This document shows positions 5,556 through 10,849 of a DNA stretch of 10,849 nucleotides, piece after piece (the first letter of the stretch is position 1; every line of letters starts with the position of its first letter). Source of the stretch: an uncultured bacterium (GTDB lineage Bacteria > Acidobacteriota > Thermoanaerobaculia > Multivoradales > JAHEKO01); NCBI GenBank assembly GCA_938016625.1, contig CALILB010000268.1, forward strand, positions 1 through 10,849, written 5' to 3'. The notes beneath the pieces are model-generated. The model had not been told where the DNA came from. It searched no databases and saw only the letters and a program-made list of their open reading frames with translations. The position numbers were made by a program, and so were the translations under genes.

Positions 5556-8500
5556 ATGACCTGGATCCTCCTGGCCGAGCAAGAGGCCGCTACCTTCAAG
5601 CGAGTGAGGGCCGTATTGGCCTCTCACGGTTGGTTCCTCAAGACCGTGACCAGCAGAGAGCAGGCCTTCGACGTGGCGCTGGAGGAGCCGCCTCTCTTGG
5701 TGATGGTCGACGAGACTCTGCAAGGGGCGCAAGACATTGTCCAGGCTTTCGCCAAGGCCAGCGGTGGCCCCGGCGTCATCCTCGTCGGGGAGGGGCACGA
5801 CGAACAGACCGAAGCCGGATCCTCGTCGCGAGCCGATGCTGTCTTGCCCCGATCTTTCCGCTCCCAGGAGCTCGTGGATCTCGTCCGCGACCGGCTCGGT
5901 ACCTTTGGCTCGGCCAACCTGGCTCTCGGCGCCCCGGCGCAGGGGCGCAAGTTCACCACCGAGGAGATCTTCGGCGACCTCCTGGATGATTTCCTCGGTC
6001 CCGAAGAAGAGAGTCCGGAAGCCGAGGTAAAAGTCCGGGAGACCACGGATCGCCCGCCCGCAACGGCTCCGCCGACGCCACCTCCACCGCCACCGGCTGT
6101 GAACAGCAAGCCGACCCTCCCACCTCCACAACCGGCACCCGAGTCGCGTATCAAGACAGACAGAGACCTCGACGACACCCTGGCCGGCGTGTTGGCCGAA
6201 ACCGATCCCGGTCTCGATCTCCGATTTGCGGGCGCCCTGGAGCCGGACAGCGCGGCCAAAGAGGTCGACGCGCTGCTCACCAAGACGTTGCGGGATCTGG
6301 ACATCAGCGAGTTCTCGGGTGTCGTTGGGGCCACTCCCGCCGCCGAGCCTCTTCCAGCCACCCAGCCAACGATGCCCGACCCGGCCCCGGAGCCGACGCC
6401 TCCCGCTGCGGTGGTCATGGCCGGTCCACCCGCGCCGGAACAGCAGAGGATTGGTGAGTATCTACTAGAGGAGAAGATCGGGGTCGGCGGCATGGCGGAG
6501 GTTTGGATGGCCCGACGGCTCGGCGTCGAAGGCTTCGAGAAGCGGGTGGCGATCAAGAAGATTCTCTCCGATCCGGCCGACGATCAGGCCTTTATCGACA
6601 TGTTCATCGACGAGGCCAAGCTCGCCGCCCAGCTCACCCACAACAACATCACACATATCTACGAGCTGGGTCGGAGCGGCTCCGACTACTTCATCGCCAT
6701 GGAGTATGTCGAGGGTGCGGACCTGCGAAAAATTCTCAACGCCGTCCGCAAACAGGGCAAGACGGTGCCCGCGATACTCGCTTTGCTGATAACCGCAAAG
6801 ATAGCGGCGGCCCTCGACTATGCCCACCGCAAAAAGGACCTCAACGACAACCTCCTGGGGTTGGTGCACCGGGATGTCTCGCCCCGCAATGTCCTCATCA
6901 GCCGTGAGGGCGACGTAAAGCTTTGCGACTTCGGAGTCGCCAAGGCCACATCCAAAGTGGCCACGACCCAGAAGGGCGCGCTCAAGGGCAAGCTCCCCTA
7001 CATGTCGCCCGAGCAGGCTTGGGGCAAAGCCGTCGACTCACGCTCCGACATCTTCTCGGCAGGAACCTTGCTGTTCGAGATGCTCACCGGTGAACGTCTG
7101 TTCGATGGCGACAGCGAGCTCGCCATTCTGGAAGCCGTGCGCGACTGCGAGATCGGTGCCCGTCTGGACGACCACCCCGACATTCCGTCCCCGCTGCGAG
7201 CCGTTCTGCTCGAGGCCCTGGCCAAGAGTCCCGACGACCGCTATCAGCTGGCCGGCGATCTGCAGGTCGAGATCAAGGAGCTGCTGCGGCGGATGAAATC
7301 CAAGCCGGGAGACAGCGAGCTGGCGGCCTTTATCCAGGAGATTCTGCAGAACGGAGGAGGCACCGCTGAGGACTCCGGTCTTCTACCGCAGCAGAGCCCG
7401 CTCGAGAAGCTGACCCGACCGGCCGACCCCAACCAGGTCGGGAACCGGCTGCAAGACGATCTCGAAACAAACGCCTCGATCCTCGACCCCAACGCCGAGG
7501 AGCCGGGAACATGGCCCAGCTGGGTGCCGTGGGCGGTCACCGCCGTCTTTCTGGTATTGGCTTTTGGTGCCATCGCCTGGTGGAGTTTCCGGCCGCCGCG
7601 ACAACCCGGCCCGACCGAACCCGGCGTCGAATCGATGGGCGTCGACCGGCAACTCATCCGACCGCCGTTCGAGACCGGTGGAGCCTTTCATGCCACTGGA
7701 CAAAGCGGCGCGGGCAGGGCGACTCCTGTACCACCGGATACCACCCGGGCCGCACCACCGGCCGCGCCTTCAGCCGCGGAGCCGGAATCGACCCCTGCCG
7801 CGGAAGAGCCGATAGCCAATCCACCGGACTTCGAAGGCGATGCCGAGCTGCAGCGGCAGTTCGAGGCGGAGCTACGGAGAGTCGAGGAGCTCCTCGCCGC
7901 CTCACCGCTGAATGGCAACAATGGAGACAGCGTCGCCCAAGCGGAGGAACCGGTAGCGGAACCGGAGCCGGAGGCCGAGCAGAGCCCTCAGCAACGGACC
8001 GCTCCGGATACCCCTTACGATTCTCCACCCGTGACCGTGGCGGACACCGCGGCGCTCGAGCCGGTCGTCGAGCGATCCGCTGACACAGCCTCGGTCGCTG
8101 CCCCGGCCACCGATGGTGAGTCGCAACCCGTCCCGGCGACAATCGCAGTCCCCGCCTCGATTCCGCCCCCGAAGTCACCCGCAGCAAGCGAAATCGCCAC
8201 TCCTGCGTCGTCGACGGTCTTGGCCCGCTCGGGGGTGGCCAAGATCCAGACCGGTCAGGACATGACCGTGCCACCCGACCCCGAACCCAGACCGACGGTG
8301 AAGCTCGGAGATCTGGTCGAACCCGGTCCGGGGGTGGTCCCACCCGCTCCGCTGGAGATCGTCCGGCCACAGTATCCGCCGTTGGCGAGAAGGCTCGGCG
8401 TCCAGGGAACGGTTCGCATGTCGGTGCTGGTCGACGAGGAGGGCAGGGTGACCGAGACCCGGCTGCTCGAAGGAGTGCCGCGAAAGGTCGGTATCAACGA

Positions 8501-8603
8501 AGCCGCCTTGGCCGCCGCCGCCAAGGCGAGATTCAGCCCAGCGATCAAGGACGGCACGCGGGTGAAGATGTGGTACGAAATGGTCAGCCGATTCGAGCAG
8601 TAG
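5556..8603 (+). CDS. Membrane-spanning fusion: receiver-like domain, Ser/Thr protein kinase, TonB C-terminal domain
   Basis: A 1015-residue PknB-like kinase with unusual partners (numbering from ATG 5556). Residues 1-115 resemble a response-regulator receiver: Asp52 sits at the phosphorylation site, but the acidic pair is Glu8-Gln9 and the conserved Lys is Arg99, so it may not be phosphorylated. A Pro-rich linker (about 155-295) follows. The kinase (about 299-585) has the Gly-rich loop IGVGGMAEV (308-316), Lys334, Glu353, HRDVSPRN (438-445, Ser442 replacing the usual Lys), DFG (458-460), possible activation-loop sites Thr470/Thr471 and MSPEQ (483-487): all core catalytic residues except that Lys are present. 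One membrane helix lies at 657-678. Beyond it are about 245 Pro/Ala/Glu-rich residues with a short helix (762-783), then a TonB C-terminal domain (about 925-1015) containing RPQYPPLARR. The helix has no histidine, unlike the ExbB-contacting helix of TonB. Kinase inside, TonB domain in the periplasm. Real partners are unknown. Confidence 0.92.
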   Translation: MTWILLAEQEAATFKRVRAVLASHGWFLKTVTSREQAFDVALEEPPLLVMVDETLQGAQDIVQAFAKASGGPGVILVGEGHDEQTEAGSSSRADAVLPRSFRSQELVDLVRDRLGTFGSANLALGAPAQGRKFTTEEIFGDLLDDFLGPEEESPEAEVKVRETTDRPPATAPPTPPPPPPAVNSKPTLPPPQPAPESRIKTDRDLDDTLAGVLAETDPGLDLRFAGALEPDSAAKEVDALLTKTLRDLDISEFSGVVGATPAAEPLPATQPTMPDPAPEPTPPAAVVMAGPPAPEQQRIGEYLLEEKIGVGGMAEVWMARRLGVEGFEKRVAIKKILSDPADDQAFIDMFIDEAKLAAQLTHNNITHIYELGRSGSDYFIAMEYVEGADLRKILNAVRKQGKTVPAILALLITAKIAAALDYAHRKKDLNDNLLGLVHRDVSPRNVLISREGDVKLCDFGVAKATSKVATTQKGALKGKLPYMSPEQAWGKAVDSRSDIFSAGTLLFEMLTGERLFDGDSELAILEAVRDCEIGARLDDHPDIPSPLRAVLLEALAKSPDDRYQLAGDLQVEIKELLRRMKSKPGDSELAAFIQEILQNGGGTAEDSGLLPQQSPLEKLTRPADPNQVGNRLQDDLETNASILDPNAEEPGTWPSWVPWAVTAVFLVLAFGAIAWWSFRPPRQPGPTEPGVESMGVDRQLIRPPFETGGAFHATGQSGAGRATPVPPDTTRAAPPAAPSAAEPESTPAAEEPIANPPDFEGDAELQRQFEAELRRVEELLAASPLNGNNGDSVAQAEEPVAEPEPEAEQSPQQRTAPDTPYDSPPVTVADTAALEPVVERSADTASVAAPATDGESQPVPATIAVPASIPPPKSPAASEIATPASSTVLARSGVAKIQTGQDMTVPPDPEPRPTVKLGDLVEPGPGVVPPAPLEIVRPQYPPLARRLGVQGTVRMSVLVDEEGRVTETRLLEGVPRKVGINEAALAAAAKARFSPAIKDGTRVKMWYEMVSRFEQ

Positions 8604-8622
8604 GTGCCCTTGGGAGGAGCCG

Positions 8623-8856
8623 ATGAGCCTCAGTGACGAGCAACGACACTTCTACGAACAGACTCTGGATGTCACCAGGCAGGAGATCGCTGACCTGGAC
8701 CGGCAGATAGAGGCGGAGCTCGCCAAGGTCAAGGAGACTCTGAAGGACCTGCAAAAGGCCAAGAAAGCAGCTTTCCAGATGTACGACGCCGCCTGTCTCC
8801 GACTCGGCATCCCCAATGATCTGGAAGGGACGGAAGGCGAGCCTGCCAGCGAATAG
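8623..8856 (+). CDS. Small coiled-coil protein, unknown function
   Basis: A 77-residue charged protein I do not recognise. Residues about 8-50 are rich in Glu, Lys, Leu and Ala with heptad-like spacing, as in IADLDRQIEAELAKVKETL, so a coiled coil is likely. The rest (51-65) may form a second helix, and the acidic tail (66-77) looks disordered. No signal peptide, membrane segment or metal motif is seen, so it should be cytoplasmic. GGGAGG (8612-8617) lies 5 bases before the ATG. It starts 19 bp after the kinase gene with no terminator between, so it is probably co-transcribed and could be a kinase partner or substrate (inference only). Coding status rests on the strong ribosome binding site, position and codon usage like its neighbours. 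Confidence 0.75.
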   Translation: MSLSDEQRHFYEQTLDVTRQEIADLDRQIEAELAKVKETLKDLQKAKKAAFQMYDAACLRLGIPNDLEGTEGEPASE

Positions 8857-8901
8857 AACGGCTGATTCCCCGCCTGGCAGCCGCGAAGAAACTCGAAGCG
8901 G

Positions 8902-8931
8902 TTGACTTCACCACCGAGTTCGCGTTTTACT
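8902..8931 (+). promoter_or_regulatory. Possible promoter of the ACT-domain gene
   Basis: TTGACT (8902-8907, five of six) and TTTACT (8926-8931, four of six) are 18 bases apart in the 112-bp gap, with the start predicted near 8938. AACTCG (8890-8895) and CGAGTT (8915-8920) flank the -35 as a 6-bp inverted repeat, possibly a regulator site or a weak terminator of the preceding gene. Confidence 0.35.
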
Positions 8932-8968
8932 TCTCTCGACGGGAAGCTTCTTTCGAGCGAGGTGCCCC

Positions 8969-9382
8969 ATGTCCGAGACAATCCATCAAGTCGAGTACTA
9001 CCACGCCACCGTTCACGACAAGCCTGGCGAGGCCTACCACATGCTGTCGGAGATCTCCGGATCGGGCGTCAGCCTGATGGCCTTCAACGCCGTGCCGGCG
9101 GGGCAGGATCGAACGCAGCTCGTCCTCTTCCCTCAAAATCCGGAAAAGCTCGTGCAGGTCGCCGGCAAGACCGGCATCGTTCTGTCGGGACCTCACCAGG
9201 CGTTCTTGATCCAGGGCGATGACGAGCTCGGAGCCCTGGCCCAGATTCACCGCCGCCTCTTCGACGCCAAGGTCAACGTCTTCGCCTCGAGCGGTGTCGC
9301 CGACGGACGTGGCGGCTTTGGTTATGTCGTCTATGTGCGGACGGAGGACGTGGACAAGGCCGCACTGGCACTAGGGGTCTGA
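8969..9382 (+). CDS. Tandem ACT-domain protein
   Basis: A 137-residue protein made of two ACT-like ligand-binding modules and nothing else. The first (about 5-68) contains ATVHDKPGEAYHMLSEIS, with the Pro-Gly turn before the first helix that is typical of ACT domains. The second (about 74-135) runs from HQAFLIQGDDELGALAQIHRR through NVFASSGVADGRGGFGYVVYV. ACT domains usually bind amino acids or other small ligands and regulate enzymes; free-standing ones may sense a ligand and bind a partner. No enzyme domain or DNA-binding domain is present. GAGG (8959-8962) is 6 bases before the ATG. It follows the coiled-coil gene by 112 bp, with a possible own promoter, and its last 12 bases overlap the 3' end of the radical SAM gene on the other strand. 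Confidence 0.82.
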   Translation: MSETIHQVEYYHATVHDKPGEAYHMLSEISGSGVSLMAFNAVPAGQDRTQLVLFPQNPEKLVQVAGKTGIVLSGPHQAFLIQGDDELGALAQIHRRLFDAKVNVFASSGVADGRGGFGYVVYVRTEDVDKAALALGV

Positions 9383-10339
9383 GAACCGTCGGATCCCCTC
9401 CTCGAAACAGATCCGTTTGGCTTCCACAAACTCATCCACCATCAGGGCGCGGTCGATCTCGGGATAGCGACCCGCTCGAGTCACCACCAGTCCGGCCGGC
9501 CGGTACTGGGCCATGAGGTTGACAAAGGTGTCGGGAGAGATCTCCCGCGCCAGATACCTCATGATCTGTCGCGTCCCCGCCAGCCCGCGCGGCATCACCA
9601 GATGACGTATCAATACCCCCCTGAGGGCCACACCATCCTCGTCCACAACGAGCTCTCCCACCTGGCGGTGCATCTCCCTTATAGCCTCGCGGGCCCGCTC
9701 GGGGTAGTCCTCGGCCATCACCAAGCGCTTGGCCACAGCACCTTCCCAGAACTTGAAGTCGGGCATGTAGATGTCTACGACTCCGTCCAGCAGCGCCAAT
9801 GACTCGGGGCAGTCGTAGCCCGAGGTGTTGTAGACAAGCGGCAATCTCAACCCCTGCTGCACCGCTGCCAGGAGCGCCTCCAGCAGCTGGGGCACGACGT
9901 GCTCGGGGGTGACGAAATTGATGTTGTGGCAGCCGGCTTCCTGCAGCTCCAACATCAGCATCGCGATCTGGTCGGCCGTCAGCGGCCGGCCTTGTCCACC
10001 CCAGGAGATGTCCGAGTTCTGACAGAAGACACAGCGCAAATTGCAGCCGCTGAAGAAAATGGTCCCCGAGCCCCTCCGCCCACGCAAACAGTCCTCCTCG
10101 CCATGGTGTGGAAAGGCACTAGCCACCGCCGCCAGACGGCCCGAGCGACAGGCCCCGATCTCGTCTTGCAGACGATCGACACCACAGTCTCGTGGGCAGG
10201 CCCGACAGGGTGTCAGCAGTCGTAGGCCACGAGCCACTCGCCGCTCGAGCTCGCCCGACTCCCAGGTGTCCAGATAGGCCGGCCGGAAGTCGGACCGCGA
10301 GCGGACAAAGCCCTCTTTGCTGGCATCCTTGTCTCTCAT
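9371..10339 (-). CDS. Radical SAM protein, PflX-like (pyruvate formate-lyase activating enzyme-related)
   Basis: A 322-residue iron-sulfur protein of the PflX-like group; the reaction is not known. The SAM cluster motif is CNLRCVFC (Cys99, Cys103, Cys106), followed by Gln-Asn as in many activating-enzyme relatives. An N-terminal Cys set, CRACPRDC (Cys45, Cys48, Cys52) with Cys64, could bind zinc or a second cluster and is typical of this group. Later landmarks are NFVTPEHVVP (141-150), YNTSGYD (170-176) and YMPDFKFW (191-198). I chose ATG 10337-10339 because the homology-like part begins just after it; the reading frame stays open to 10612, but that part is unlike the family and of atypical composition. 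The ribosome binding site is poor (AGGG touching the ATG), so the start is uncertain. No obvious target protein such as a glycyl radical enzyme is in the window. Confidence 0.85.
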   Translation of the reverse strand: MRDKDASKEGFVRSRSDFRPAYLDTWESGELERRVARGLRLLTPCRACPRDCGVDRLQDEIGACRSGRLAAVASAFPHHGEEDCLRGRRGSGTIFFSGCNLRCVFCQNSDISWGGQGRPLTADQIAMLMLELQEAGCHNINFVTPEHVVPQLLEALLAAVQQGLRLPLVYNTSGYDCPESLALLDGVVDIYMPDFKFWEGAVAKRLVMAEDYPERAREAIREMHRQVGELVVDEDGVALRGVLIRHLVMPRGLAGTRQIMRYLAREISPDTFVNLMAQYRPAGLVVTRAGRYPEIDRALMVDEFVEAKRICFEEGIRRFSDP

Positions 10340-10613
10340 CCCTGGCTTGAAGATACTCCGCCCAGCGCCGTTTCGCCACACCCACCGGTGCTTTTTTGGC
10401 GTCCGACTTCGTACTCCCCAGAGGACACGGTTTTGAATAATCCAGGATTTTGGAGAGACTGACTCTCGGAAACCGGACAAAGAGGTCTGATGGGGCACCG
10501 GACAGCTGGCAAAAGAGATTGGCACAGGAATTGCTAGAGATACTTCTGTCCTACCGAGCAAGCTGCGATGAAAACACCTGCCTAAAACCTCCCCTCCCTC
10601 AGCATTGCCCACC

Positions 10614-10647
10614 CGGTGCCGGCAGCCTGCTCAGCTGGCCGGCACCG
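10614..10647. repeat. Long, nearly perfect inverted repeat (hairpin) upstream of a promoter
   Basis: GGTGCCGG (10615-10622) pairs with CCGGCACC (10639-10646), CAGC (10623-10626) with GCTG (10634-10637), and C10614 with G10647. This gives 13 base pairs with a single bulged G (10638) and a 7-base loop. No T-run follows on either strand, so a simple terminator is unlikely. It ends 22 bases before the -35 of the next promoter, as an operator or RNA structure might. Confidence 0.6.
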
Positions 10648-10669
10648 CTAACCCTCCCTTGCACGACGC

Positions 10670-10698
10670 TTGCTACACTGCTTTGCCGGGGGTATAAG
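10670..10698 (+). promoter_or_regulatory. Probable promoter of the membrane protein gene at the right edge
   Basis: TTGCTA (10670-10675, four of six) and TATAAG (10693-10698, five of six) are 17 bases apart. Transcription should begin near 10705, giving a leader of about 44 bases. Confidence 0.5.
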
Positions 10699-10748
10699 GC
10701 CAACCTGAACCCCTCTTTCTGCGTACCAGCACACACGAAGGGTGACTC

Positions 10749-10849
10749 ATGGCTCACCGTTGGCCTCACTCTGCCCATCTGTTGTTTGCCTTTGGCCTGG
10801 CCGCTTTCCTGATCGCGGGCCTGTCCATAGCGGACATGTTTCTGCCGCG
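10749..10849 (+). CDS. N-terminus of a membrane protein, continues beyond window
   Basis: Thirty-three codons are visible from ATG 10749. After a short His- and Arg-containing head, residues about 10-30 form a hydrophobic segment (LLFAFGLAAFLIAGLSIA) that is an uncleaved membrane helix or a signal anchor. GAAGGG (10737-10742) is 6 bases before the ATG, and a good promoter lies upstream, which together support a real gene. Too little is visible to name a family. Confidence 0.65.
   Translation, partial: MAHRWPHSAHLLFAFGLAAFLIAGLSIADMFLP

Larger units (their letters stand above)
10340..10748. other. Intergenic region without a convincing gene
   Basis: Reading frames exist on both strands here (a minus-strand frame continuous with the radical SAM gene up to 10612, and a plus-strand frame from 10450), but neither has family features, a good start or biased composition. 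The region holds a T6 run (10392-10397) after the palindrome CACCGGTG, a small GAGAG/CTCTC hairpin (10453-10467), a long hairpin (10614-10647) and a promoter (10670-10698). It probably carries divergent control sites for both flanking genes. Confidence 0.6.

Noticed and set aside
5624..6556. Minus-strand open frame rich in Ser, Gly and Pro opposite the kinase linker
   Set aside because: Low-complexity shadow of the Pro/Ala-rich sense strand.
7654..8370. Minus-strand Arg/Pro-rich open frame
   Set aside because: Shadow of the periplasmic linker of the kinase fusion; no motifs.
10383..10397. CACCGGTG followed by six T as a plus-strand terminator
   Set aside because: The palindrome has no loop, the stem is only about 4 bp if folded with flanks, and no plus-strand gene ends nearby.
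10450..10812. Plus-strand open frame of 120 codons
   Set aside because: It has no family features, runs through the hairpin and promoter, and overlaps in another frame the better-supported start at 10749.

Overview
The window is GC-rich, gene-dense bacterial chromosome. It encodes eight complete proteins and two that run off the ends. GTG and TTG starts, long Pro/Ala-rich linkers, a PilZ domain of the type common in Myxococcus, a baeRF3-type protein and a Ser/Thr kinase fused to a TonB C-terminal domain together suggest a Gram-negative, predatory-or-soil-type lineage such as Acidobacteriota (Thermoanaerobaculia-like) or a myxobacterial relative. This placement is inference; no rRNA or other taxonomic marker is present. 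No mobile element, tRNA, rRNA or CRISPR array was seen.

Left arm (1-4127, minus strand, read right to left): moaA (molybdopterin synthesis), a PilZ-domain protein anchored by a C-terminal membrane segment, a membrane-anchored MltA-type lytic transglycosylase, and a lipoprotein dipeptidase of family M19 that is cut by the window edge. Gaps are 62 bp, 23 bp and a 3-base TTG/TGA overlap, so at least the last three look like one transcription unit. It joins a possible c-di-GMP-type signalling domain to wall turnover and dipeptide hydrolysis.

Centre (4128-9382, plus strand): a divergent intergenic region with a good promoter drives a baeRF3-family protein, a relative of translation release/rescue and ribosome-hibernation factors. 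A hairpin and a new promoter follow. Next comes a 1015-residue membrane-spanning protein: degenerate response-regulator receiver, Pro-rich linker, PknB-like kinase, one membrane helix, about 245 residues of disordered periplasmic linker, and a TonB C-terminal domain. A 77-residue coiled-coil protein lies 19 bp downstream and is probably co-transcribed. A tandem-ACT protein with its own possible promoter comes next.

Right arm (9371-10849): a PflX-like radical SAM protein on the minus strand meets the ACT gene tail to tail with overlapping stop ends. After about 400 bp without a convincing gene, holding a strong hairpin and a promoter, a membrane protein starts on the plus strand and leaves the window. 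The most unusual item is the receiver-kinase-TonB fusion.
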